A stretch of 64,000 nucleotides of DNA, from positions 4,588,001 to 4,652,000 of the forward strand of contig OX387192.1 in NCBI GenBank assembly GCA_947561395.2. Reading direction: 5' to 3'. The first letter of the stretch is position 1. Every line of letters begins with the position of its first letter. Below are positions 38,096 to 48,640 of this stretch, piece by piece. The notes beneath the pieces were generated by a model, which was not told the origin of the DNA, ran no database searches, and saw only the letters and a program-made list of their open reading frames with translations. The position numbers and the translations under genes are program-made. This DNA comes from Buxus sempervirens (lineage: Eukaryota; Streptophyta; Magnoliopsida; Buxales; Buxaceae).

Positions 38096-41000
38096 ATCAC
38101 CCCCTACAATAATAAAATATTTCCTTCAATCACAAATCTCAGTAATATTATTTACTAATTTAATTTATTATTTAAGGAAAATTCGGGGTTTTACATTGCA
38201 GTCCCTGTTCTTGGTTAGGCATGGGCGTATGGTACTTTAGGTTATGAACGTGGTGCAAAACAGAATTATTAAGGCAGGTTACTATCTCCATAACCAAATT
38301 GTATGGTATAGGGACTGTAGGACAGGTGTTTGAGTGGATTTGAATCCATTGGGAATTAAACACTTGCTGGTATGGCAGAATTCTGAAGTGAATATTTATG
38401 AGTGTCAACAGTTTGTGTTATAGTATGAGAGACTAAATTAAACTCAGCAATGGTCACATATATGAGGTGGAGGTTTAAGATTTAGGTGGAGGTAAATTAG
38501 GAGTGAAGTTAGATCAGTTTTAGGGAAACCTTTAATTGTACAAAGGATGGAAATGAAATAGGTTGCTGGCGCCAAGGTTGCTGATCATGGCCGAGTGGTG
38601 CCCAGCCCACCTTCAACTCTATAGGGCTGTGTTTTAGTCTAAGTGCAGTCCTATGTTGTCAAGTGTTGTTAAAAGTATTTTGGGAACCTCTTAGGAACTT
38701 ATTAAAGTGTTGTTGCTGAACTTTCAATGGAAAGAATATTCTATAAATGGGAATTTGGATTTGAGGTCAGTCAATAAAGAAAATCAATGTTGCTGTAGCT
38801 GAGTTCAGATGTAAGAAATATCATGAGCATTCAATGTAGTAGCACTGTTTAGTCTGATTTTGCATGATATAATTGAGGTTTGAGTTATTAAAATTGAATG
38901 CTAAATCTGAAACCTATTCTAGCATGGAATGGTGTTAATTTAGTAGAGAACATCTTTGTATGTTAATTCATTTCGGATACTTGTTATATTAAAAGTTTAA
39001 AGTAGAGCTTATGTTATTTAAATAAGTGTTTGTAATACAATAGAAGAAGTATTAGTTTACTTGCTGGGTTATTGGAGGAATGGATTATCTGCTGAGTGGT
39101 GCCTACCCCTCCAAAGGTTGGCACTAGCTCACTTATATTAATAATTGTAATTGTTAATAACATACAGTTAGGGGTTTTGCCAATGGGATTTAATTAGGGG
39201 TTATATGAAGGCATTGTATGCTTTGAAGAGCTCTGTTGGAAGCTCATGTGAAGCCATAAACTCTGAAAACAAAAGGATTATAGGGACACCAGGTGTTGCT
39301 GTGGTTGGCGCCCAGCTCACCAGCATCACTATTGTGATGGTTTAAGTACTCTTGTAGGGGTTCATTTGAAGATGTAATGAGAGGTTATTAAGGGGTTGGG
39401 TAAGTAGAAAATACTGGTATTGGGAGCCTTCCGGGTGTCAAGTAAAGAAATCAAAAAAACTGCATTAGTAATTAGTTGAGTGTTTCTTTTTGAGATCTGA
39501 AATTTGTTCAGCTCAATACCAGTTTGCTTCCAACTATTTTGAGTGCTGTTAGAAATTCACCTTGGGAATTATTAGAGGTTTTGATTAGTGGTTAAAGGAA
39601 AGGTTTGTTGTTATGAGAAGAAAGACTATAAAATAGGGATCAGACCTGAATTTTAATTCATGACATTGGGAAAATCTGGTTGAGTGTTGTTGAGTGGCGC
39701 CCACCCTCTCAGCATACTATATTTTTAATTCATTTCAAGTTCTTGTTAAACCTATTTTGGAAGTTAATTTAGGATTACTTTGGGAGCTATCTTAGATGTA
39801 ATTTGAAGTACCCGGAGGGTATTGTATTAGATACTTTATATCCCAAATCTGGTTGGGTGCTGAGTGGCGCCTATCTCCACAAGTGTTGGTGTCAACTCTC
39901 CTATTTTAGTTTGTGTGGTTATTATTAATTCCAATTAAGGGATTATCTCTTAGGTAACCTAAATATATGTAATTGAATGTATCTTGGAGGAAATGTAGGT
40001 GCTTGGAAACTGGGGGTATACTAGTATGGTAAGTATTGAAACCTGAAATGTGGCTAGTTAGGTGGTTTGAGTAACTTTAAGGTGCTGAAATCTTCTCCAG
40101 CACATACAACTTTTGCATGGCAAACTAAACTTGAGAGAGTAAGTAAAGAACTATTTAAGGATAAATAAATGGGATTTGAGTGAACCTTAGGAGGCTGAAG
40201 TAAGTGTACAAAAAGGAGTTATAAAAGAATACAAAGATGGCATTGAGGATTAAAGAATACAAAGGGTTAAAGGAAGGCATTGAGGATTAAAGTAGAAAAT
40301 GAGTGTTTGAGTATAAAGTGTCTATCGAAAAGCTACTGTTTAGGCATAAAACCAGATTTGTTTGTCAAATTTCAGTAGGAGATGTAAATTCTAATTTTTC
40401 ACATTTGAATGCTGGTTTAACCGAGACTTAACAGTTTTTACAAACTTTTGACTAAAAAGGAGATTTTATGAAATATTTGGATAAGGAACTTAAGAACAAA
40501 TTATTTTGGGATAAATCTAATTATTTGGAATTTTCATATACTCGAAGGATAGTTTTTAGTGTTTTTGATGAGAATATGTTATTTTACTTCCGTGTATCTC
40601 GGAATGGGTTTGGAACCTCTCCATGTACCTTGGATTGAGGATTTCTTTTCTCCATGTATCTTGGGGGTGATGATGGTTGGTTGGTACTATTGGAACTGGT
40701 TTGATTATTTTGATTGTTGGTTTTGAGTTTAGATGGCATAGCTTGGTGTGGATCCACATTTGTCAAGTTAAGAGCTAGATAGTGGAATAGATTGATCTTT
40801 GCTAGTTGTAATACCTTGTTCGCGCACGCGTTTCCATCGTGAAGCTCGATGAGGCATTCTTTGTATCTGGTTGGCTGCGGCTATGTTAGGATAGTTCATG
40901 CCAACCCATTTTTGTATCTGAATGGGTTCACCCGCAATAAGTCGATGTTTGTGTAGCTCGGCTTCGCTCATAAGCCAGGAGGTGGCATAGTGAGCTTGGT

Positions 41001-42562
41001 TTTACACTAGTTAAAGGCAATTTATTTCATGAGTCCAACATTGACTTATTCCTAATGAGTGCACATTTTGGCTTTCGATTATTCAGTGATTGTAAACATA
41101 TTTCTTTTATCAGTATATGTTGGTTTCGGATTATTCGGCTTAACCGGTAAGGTTGGATGTTGTTATTAATGCATAGTTATTTAAGGAGCATGTTTGAGAA
41201 TTGTTAACAAATGTTTTTATGCATGCATGTGCTATTTGCTGAGATATTCGTATCTCATTCCGGTTGTTTTTGTTTTGTTTTCAGATCCTGGTGAGGACAA
41301 TATCCGTGGGGTTGAGCCAGTTGCAGATTACCCCGAGTATAGGGGAGAGGATTACTTTGTCGAGTGACATTTGACAGTTATCCTTAGTTTTCGATTTCCT
41401 TTGATATAGTGAGTAAGCTTTGAATTGTAATTCTTCCTTTAATTGCGAATTGGTGATTGGGTATTAGTGACGAACTCTATTATTGTTGTTGATGTTAATA
41501 AAATGAAATTTCATGTCTTTTACATTCTGATATAGATCCTGCGGTTGTATTATCTAACACCTCGGGTACGAGTTACGGTTCCGATACGTAACCCGGATCC
41601 GGGGCGTTACACCTAGTACCTTTGCAGTAAGCGTGACATGTAGTTTCTAAGTAATGACTTACCGCCGACCTCGCGCCTAGCGCTAGAGGTCAGCGCAAGC
41701 CCCTATCCTTTGCCGAAATGTGATATTTGACAAAAATCAAGTTCATTGGACACTTGAGGGTTTAAGCACTTACCTATTGACTTGTTTAGAACCTTAGAAA
41801 TATTATATTCGGGCAAAACAAATTCGAGAGTATTGAATCACATTCTGAGTTTTTCTACAAATTGTCGAAAGGTGAGTTTAAGGAATTTAGGTAGGATGTT
41901 GCTATTCATGATCCTATAAGTAAATGAGCCAGTTGGTTATATATATATTTTATCTGTTTCTTGCTATTGAAATTGTATAAATCTGTTGTTCAATATCCAA
42001 TGACTGAAAAGTATTGAAAAGTTTTGTGTGAGTAAGAGGAATTTTATTGCATGAGTGTGTTGTGGAGAGGTTGGGTAAACTTCTAAATTTGTGTGAGTTG
42101 ATGTTTTGGTTGGAACAACTTGTGATGAATGTATTGGGATACACAAGATTGAAATAAATGTGGGTTTACTGTTTTGCAGATGCGGAGTTTTATGTGGTTA
42201 TTAATCGGTTTTGGGTTTAGCTTCCTTTGGATCCATGTTAAGCTTAGTAATGTGATGGTATTTGTTTGTTGGTATAATTGCATGGCCTTGTGTGTTGCCA
42301 CGACCAATGTAGAGCAGCCAGATACCCTGAGTAGGCCTGATTGTCAGTGCCGATACCCGGAGTAGGCCGGCATTGGATGACGATACCCTGAGTAGGCCGT
42401 CATTTCAAAGTGTCCGATACCCTGAGTAGGCCGGAACTGTGTACATGAAGGTGTGGAGTTTCTACTTGGCATGTGAATTAATCAATTTAGGCAATATGCA
42501 TGACATTGACCTTTTATTTTGATTTATCGGTAATCTGGTTGTTTAATTGTTGTTTTGTTTTT

Positions 42563-42642
42563 CAGATCTTCGGGGTGAGGCGCCTACTGGGGTAGATCCG
42601 ACTGACACCTATAGGGAGGAGGATTATTACTACAATCCTTAG
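42563..42642 (+). other. Conserved splice acceptor plus short ORF in LTR
   Basis: TTTTTCAG is followed by two bases and then an open frame of 24 codons ending TYREEDYYYNP and a stop. Matching cassettes in the same phase are at 41282-41367 (ending EYRGEDYFVE), 35968-36047 minus (AYREEDYYYLP) and 48976-49061 minus (EYRPEDYYHLL). Confidence 0.6.
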
Positions 42643-42896
42643 ACTAGTAGGTTATTTTAGATTTAAACTCTGTTTCAATTGATTTTGTGGGAAATGTAAT
42701 AAGGTAGTAAATTGGAACCATTTGATTCTATTTGAAGATTTTATAGACTTCTTAGATAAGAATTTAATTATGCACTTTGATATGGTATAAATTGTGTGAT
42801 TATCCAGCGATCACTTTTATTTGGATCCTTACCTAACCCTCTGTGAGACGTGGTATATCTTTAATGAACAACACAGATCTGGGGCGTTACAGCAAT

Positions 42897-43340
42897 TGGG
42901 GGGTACTTCAGAAGGCACAACCACATCTGGTGGCACATCCCCGCCTGCGTCCTTGCAGGTGGTAGGTTCCTCGGTCAGTGTGCCACCACAGTTTGAAGAT
43001 GTATGAGTCGGTGGCGGCACACCAACTCCTACATCACCAGAGGACATAGGCTCCTCTCTCAGACCTCCCCATGCATGGAGGCATCTCTCGATGTATGCAT
43101 CGAGAGAGGTATAGCATCGCTACATCTCAGCGGCAGCCACCACCATCCTGTGCATCTAGACCTGCAGGCCCTGAATCAACAGCAGCAATGAAAGATTATA
43201 AAGTGAAACAATTACAACTTCAGACCAATCTGTTATTATAGCAACTTTTTACCTCGTACACATGAGACGGCAATCCGCCTCTATCCCTCCAACCAGAGCG
43301 TGTATCAACAAAACTGTCAACCATAGCAATCAATTATATC
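42897..43340 (-). pseudogene. Host-gene-like fragment, 5' piece, two exon-like blocks
   Basis: Minus strand: block 43340-43258 (VDSFVDTRSGWRDRGGLPSH) ends at a GAG|GTAAAA donor. After an acceptor TTGATTCAG (about 43173-43181) the second block reads GLQV, MHRMVVAAAEM, CYTSLDAYIERCLHAWGGLR, then a Pro/Val/Thr-rich stretch to SEVPPNC at the LTR duplication. Two in-frame stops show decay. The product is unrecognised. Confidence 0.4.
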
Positions 43341-43740
43341 TGCACATGTATTCAATTTCATATGCATTGAATAAACCCACAATAACAGAATAAATTTCCT
43401 TGTATGACTACGTGAGCAATGCACGAAGTGAAGCATAAGGCGTTGATAACAAACAAAAAAATCCGAACTGATGATAACAACGATAAGCGCTTAATCTGCT
43501 ACTTAGAACAACACACAAAATAACACTGGTAAATATGGGATCTTACTAGTATGACGATTATATACAATCATAATGTTATTATTTCCCACACAATAATCAT
43601 CGCAATATTAGAATAGGAATAAACAAAGTTCATTGCATACCAAGACTTATACTAAGATTGCTAAAAATAATCTAAACTCCCTTTGGACATGAGTCAGAAT
43701 TTGCGTCTTAAGGTTCAGATGCTTCAACCACCTTACGTTC

Positions 43741-43947
43741 TTATGTTGGAGGCGATTCAAAGTCCGAGTAGTCGGAATCTTTTTCCGAAACAAACCTACT
43801 TTCATTAGATATATCCGACTCTGATTGGAAAATGGCATCTCCATAAATATCTCGTACCTTACATGAACATGATTCAATGTCCTCACACTTGTCTTTAGCA
43901 TTTCTAAACATTTCCAATGCCCTTTGCCTTCTTAAACGGCTGAGCAT
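43741..43947 (-). pseudogene. Short acidic fragment, unrecognised
   Basis: Minus-strand frame with VRDIYGDAIFQSESD and SEKDSDYSDFESPP. The acidic, serine-rich character recalls the N-terminal region of MuDR-type proteins, but no domain can be confirmed. It lies inside the MULE, upstream (minus sense) of the gene-like blocks. Confidence 0.25.
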
Positions 43948-44426
43948 GTGCCGAGTTATCTTTTTATTAACTTCAACGCATGTTAAACTCCGACATTGTT
44001 AATATGCTTAATATCCAAGGACCTTCGTCTTGGAATTGTTATTTTACGATAACGGAGCCTGCTTTGTAGTAGTTTAGCATGATGATAGTGATGGGTCCAC
44101 TGCTTTCGAAGATGCAAAGAGATCCCTTGTTGTGTGGGTATATCGTGCAGACTACAGCAACATCGAGTAAAGCAACTCCCACGACTAGCCATACTCTATA
44201 AGAATTTAACATGTATTTCTTCCATGTTAGTTGGAGATAGAAGCATGCTTTCTGTCTTCTAAACAAATCACAAGAATGTATGAACATGATAGACTCAATG
44301 GAGTTGTAATACCAACAAGAGAGGAACATTACACAAATTTTAAGAACCCCAAAACCATCCTTTGTCTTCTATATCTCCAAATTAGATTCTCCATTGCGGA
44401 TAACTAATTTAAAATGAGGAATTGAT

Positions 44427-45110
44427 TTGTTTAACACTCCCGAAAGTGGAACCACCTTTGAGGAAGGATCAGGCGAAGATAAAAAATACCATTTTGTGGC
44501 ATGGAAGCATATGTGCAAGCCTAAAGAGGAAGGGGGACTTGGATTGAGACCGCTTGTAGTGTTCAATAAAGGCCCTTCTCCAAAAGTGGATCTAGAGGTT
44601 TGGGTGTGCGCCGAACATCTTATGGAGAAAACTAGTTTTTCAGACATACGGAGTTTCCCCCAATGGCCGGTTTCCTAGCCCCTCAAAACATTCATTTTGG
44701 TGTAGTCTTTGCAGACCTATAGCGAATTTGTCCATGTCAGTGGAGAAATTGCGCCAATTTAAAATGGGTAATGGGAGAATAATAAGGTTTTGGGATGACG
44801 TTTGGTGTGAGGAGTCTAAGTTAAAGGAGTCCTATCCATTGTGCTATAATGTGTGCAAGAACAAAGAAGCTTTGCTATGTGTTTATGTATCAATATCGGA
44901 GGTGGGAACTGTATAGAACATTATTCTCAAAAGGGATTTGGCAGATTGGGAATTTAGCAACAATGAGAGTCTACTAAAGGAATTGTATAGTAAGGAGGTG
45001 GGACAGGAGGAAGATATCAGAATCTGGTTAGGTAAGAAGTCTTCCACCATGTTTATGCACAACCGAGATGCTCCCATCAGCCTAACAGACTTGAATGCTA
45101 TTAGTTTTAA
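44427..45110 (+). pseudogene. LINE ORF2 C-terminal fragment (zf-RVT region) inside the MULE
   Basis: Plus-strand frames KKYHFVAWKHMCKPKEEGGL and GLRPLVVFNK (44427-44560), then MGNGRIIRFWDDVWC (44760) and DLADWEFSNNESLLKELYS (44938), the usual order after the LINE reverse transcriptase. Frames shift between blocks. The fragment is cut off exactly where the right TIR starts, as expected of sequence captured between TIRs. Confidence 0.75.
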
Positions 45111-46857
45111 AACATTTCCTATCTTCATATTCGTTGGACCTCTCTTCTCTTCTCTTTAGGAAACTTTAACACTACGGGCATAGATGTGTTGCCCTAACTC
45201 TCTAATAACCATATGTGCTTCCAAAAGAAAGCTTTCATACCTTTTCATCTAATAATTTTTTAATACAATGGCCCTATGTTTCTTTCGTCTCCTCATGTCT
45301 TTAAAAATGGGGTACATTGAGTTTAATGTATTTATAAAAGCACTCCATACTTCAACCAAGAAAAACTGAAGAACAATCCTATGATTGTTACTTCGGGTCA
45401 AAACAAAGTCATACTCTCAACTCATTTAAAGAGTGAATTCTCATAGTTCACCTATAAATAAATTTCAAGACAAACGGAAAACATAGAAATATATTAGAAA
45501 TCATTTCAAAAAACTACTTTATACAACCAAAGATAGGTGTTTTTATGTTTTAGATTTCATAAATTACATCAAGAAAATCATGGTAGAAAGACGAACTGAT
45601 AAAAGGAAATTCATCCGCATATTTCATTCTTCTATGATACTACAACTAATGTTGCTTTTCCCTACAAAAGGAACTTTTCGCATCCTAGATTAGAAATAAC
45701 ATGTCTATATCAATGTTATTTGATATCTAAATTGACACTGGTTGGCGCTACAAACAGTAACTGTTCTCATTCAAGGTGACAAGTGTTTGGAATAACGAAA
45801 GGGAATCGTTATTCACAAAAGAGCAAGTGTGCATAAAAATGCAATGAATTGCCAATTGAAAGCATGGCATAATGCCATCAACATCTACACTATAGATGAT
45901 TATAGATAAAAAGGATATCAAAACGCAATTGAAGAAAATAACGACATTCCGATTATCAAATTTAGGGCAAAAACATAATGAAGTATCTCCAAATCAAACA
46001 TCTCTTCTCACAAAACGCAAAAAATGAGTAGTATAATGCAGTCGCATACCGATTAACAATTTAGGGCAAATTTTTAGGAACCAATAAGGGGATATAGCTT
46101 ACCCGATTTGGAGGGGGTGGCTGCTGAGGAGGTTGGATTCTGCTTCGAATGGAGTCGCAGGAGACTTCGTGAAGGGCGTCTACAAGAAAATGCAAGGCAC
46201 ACTTGCGTTGGTTAGGGCAAAGATTTAGAAACCGAAATGGGGATGAAGCTTACCCGATTTGGTAGGAGCGGGTGGTCGCTGATGAGGTTGCTGAACGGAA
46301 TGGGGGAGAGGGCTTCGAATGGGGTTGCTGGAGACTTCTCTCAAACAGGAAGAACAAACAGACAAGGGGGTTGATGAATGGGTGTCGCCGGAGAGCCTAT
46401 TAAGGGCGTACGAATGTGGTTGCCGGAGAGGAAGGCACGCTTGCGTTAGTTAGGGCAAAAATTTATAAACCGAAATGGGGATGAAGCTTACCCGATTTGG
46501 AGGGAGTGGGTGGTTGCCGACGAGGTTGTCGAACAGAATGGGGGAGAGGGCTTCGAATGGGGTTGCCGGAGACTTCTCTCAAACGGGAAGAACAAATAGA
46601 CAAGGGGGCCGATTGACGAATGGGTGTCGCTAGAGAGCCTATCAAGGGTGCACGAAGAGGGCGTACGAATTTCTACGACCAGAGAGGGTGGTCGCAGGAG
46701 AGGGTGGCCGGAGGATCCAAATAAGTTTGAAAGGAAGAAAAAGCGGTCTGAAGCTCTTGGCGCGAAGAGAACGAAGGGTGAAAGCAAGAGGAGAGAGAGG
46801 GACCTTTAGTTTGCTGACGTGGGGGGCAAAATGGGGACAGAACAACCATTGATGACA

Positions 46858-46911
<54 letters not shown>

Positions 46912-47023
46912 CGGGTCCAATTTTGCAAATAATCTTTAAAAGTTGCTTTTTCTGCCATTAAGAAATTTCATGGCCTGTTTTTGGCAATACCGGGGAAAAG
47001 GTGCCCCATTTGATAATTTTCCC
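45111..47023 (-). repeat. MULE right terminal inverted repeat (1.9 kb)
   Basis: Longer than the left because of a ~0.25-kb internal tandem duplication (about 46190-46670, each copy with CTCTCAAAC.GGAAGAACAAA and GAGGGCTTCGAATGGGGTTG) and a 51-base C run. Confidence 0.88.
46860..46910 (+). repeat. 51-base poly-C tract
   Basis: An unbroken run of 51 C at the place where the left TIR has only GGGGGG (on its strand, near 24980). Either a real homopolymer expansion or an assembly filler. Confidence 0.95.
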
Positions 47024-47032
47024 TACAAAAAT

Positions 47033-47234
47033 GGTGGGACCCGTTCTTGTACTTCATTTTCATCTATTTTATTCTTTTCATGTAGCTTTCTTGCGTTTTT
47101 GGGTTGGGATGATCCACAATGCTTCTTACAATTTTCTCTACTCCCTTGTTTAGTAACTACACTTACAACAGTGTGTTTGTTTAGGGGAGTTAATTTTAGG
47201 CTTAGTTTGTTTAAACCAAGTTTAACTAGAGCTG
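47033..47234 (+). repeat. Direct repeat, copy B, right part
   Basis: Continues copy B after the MULE (ATGGTGGGACCCGTTCTTGT through TTTAACTAGA). Homologous to 23000-23176. Confidence 0.85.
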
Positions 47235-47509
47235 GAAAATTTTGAACTGACCCATCAACCCACCCAAACCCAATCTGAATAAATGGGTTTGGGTTCAGCA
47301 ATTTATTGCTTGGGATGGGTTTGAGTTGAAGTTTTTCTAACCCATCTAGATACGGGTCAACCCACACCCAACCCATCAACATGTGGGGTAATCGATAATG
47401 TATCAATTCTTTTTTTTCTTGTTTATTTTTTATTTTTGCGTAAGCATTATATACAATTAATGAAACTAATACGTAAATAGAAACCTAAAAAAAATATTAG
47501 TAAGTTAGT
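47235..47509. other. Intergenic, ACCCAACCC-rich stretch
   Basis: 47245-47395 repeats AACCCA and TGGGTTTGGG words on both strands, like the interior of some hAT-type MITEs, but no clean ends were found. Confidence 0.35.
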
Positions 47510-48640
47510 TTTGAGATGCCCAATTAGCCTTGTGAGTCAGACCCTAATTAAATCAATCTTAGACGCTTGAAATTGACTTTAATAAATATCATTGAGTGGT
47601 TTCTACAATAGGGTTGTGATTAGCGCGTTTAAATTACAATTGAACTGACCTCCATATATTGAATTTTTATTAATTTTTTATTTTCAAATATTTACAATTT
47701 ACTCCTTTGAGGTTTCCACCACTTGCACTTCCCCCATTAAGGTTTTTGAAATACCAGTTTACCACATTGAGATTTTTTTTTATGTAACAATATCCCCATT
47801 TAGAGGTTTGACTCTTAAAATCATGAGTAAATGTCAATTAACAAATTTGCTCTCTATTATTTGTATTTCAAAAGTAAAAAGCTTTATTTAATGTGCATAT
47901 AACGGATCTTACACAAGATTCTTAAACTCATCAAGGCATCCAAGCCTAGTTTTGTAAACTGAAATTATTAGTTGTATAAAAATTTTATTTACGAAAAAGG
48001 GAAAGATAATAAAGAAGTAGGAATAGGAGTTGAGTAGTCTAGCTCGAGTTATAGTACTATCCATATGTAGCTATACATATGTAGGTATGTATGATCCTTA
48101 ACCCATATCAGGACAATTAAATAGGAGGTTAGTTATAAGGGGATTTGTGAGTCATACCAATTGTTGAAGGGGTATTATTAGGGAAACAATTGTCAAGCCA
48201 GAATCTTTGACTTTCTTTAGTGAAATAGTATATATCAAAGTGTATGATTAGGTGACCCAATGTTAGATCTTGTCATGCCCACTTAGCCTAGTGAGTCAAG
48301 CTCGGATTAAATTGATCTTAGGCGTTTAAAATATCCTCCAATGGTGCCTAAGGTATCGCTGTTACTAGGGTGTTTAAATTAAAATTTAATTAGCTTCTAT
48401 ATATTGAATTTTGTTAAACTTTAATTTTTAATTTAAATTAAAAATTATGATTCATGAAAATCAAGGTTATTGGATTTAAATTAAAACTTAATTTTTTTAA
48501 TTAAAAATTAAACTAACCTCTATATGTTAAATTTTAAATTTTAATTTGTAGCGGATCTTATGCTTGAGTTTTTATCCGAGCCTAGTTTTGCAAACATTAA
48601 ATTTTCAATTATATAACAAACTTAGCTGCAGCGCCCTGGA
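47510..48640 (+). repeat. Diverged direct repeat pair
   Basis: 47510-48000 and 48270-48640 share, in order, TTAGCC..GTGAGTCA, AATTAAAT..ATCTTAG.CG, TATATATTGAATTTT, CGGATCTTA and AGCCTAGTTTTG. Much diverged; may be LTRs or an ancient duplication. Nothing coding between. Confidence 0.5.

Larger units (their letters stand above)
28734..38195 (-). mobile_element. Composite gypsy-type insertion, nest level 3 (minus orientation)
   Basis: Minus-strand start TGTAAAACCCCGAATTTTCC (38195) and end CGGGTTCGGGGCGTTACA (28734), with a perfect 5-bp duplication TTGCA (28729-28733, 38196-38200). The first 100 bp (38195-38096) of the 5' LTR are followed by another LTR (38095-35719) that has its own primer site and gag. 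At the left, gag runs at about 30782 into a 3' LTR missing its start (28734-30782). This implies insertion of a second element plus a deletion that fused inner gag to the outer 3' LTR. Confidence 0.75.
27648..41611 (+). mobile_element. Solo LTR, nest level 2 (plus orientation, net ~4.5 kb)
   Basis: Starts TGTAAAATCCCTAATTTT and ends ACCCGGATCCGGGGCGTTACA-type sequence at 41611. Perfect 5-bp duplication CCTAG (27643-27647, 41612-41616). Own sequence is 27648-28733 and 38201-41611. Donor CAG|GTAAGT is at 28295, acceptor-plus-ORF at 41282-41367. It has repeated 'GAGTGGCGCC' phrases rather than a compact GC-rich block. Confidence 0.85.
26774..42891 (+). mobile_element. Solo LTR, nest level 1 (plus orientation, net ~2.15 kb)
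   Basis: Starts TGTAAAACCCTGATATTTT and ends CAGATCTGGGGCGTTACA. Flanking GCAAC (26769-26773) and GCAAT (42892-42896) are a 5-bp duplication with one mismatch. Own sequence is 26774-27647 and 41617-42891; the rest is a nested insertion. No primer site, gag or second LTR adjoins it. The end TGTAA...GGGGCGTTACA is shared by every LTR in the nest. It carries a donor AAG|GTGAGTAGC (27185), a stem-loop array (42316-42436) and an acceptor-plus-ORF (42563-42642). Confidence 0.82.
24877..47023. mobile_element. Giant Mutator-like element (22.1 kb) with long TIRs
   Basis: Both ends read GGGAAAATTATCAAATG.GG inward and stay inverted-homologous for 1.6-1.9 kb. Flanking 9-mers TACAAAAAA (24868-24876) and TACAAAAAT (47024-47032) are the size of a Mutator duplication, with one mismatch. 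Repeat A shows the same sequence without the insertion. Removing the LTR nest (26774-42896) leaves about 6 kb, including host-gene-like fragments on the minus strand and a LINE fragment on the plus strand. No MuDR-type transposase core was recognised, so it is probably non-autonomous. Confidence 0.88.

Noticed and set aside
46642-46920. Minus-strand frame with a long glycine run
   Set aside because: The glycines come from the poly-C tract within the MULE TIR; the rest is a non-coding TIR.
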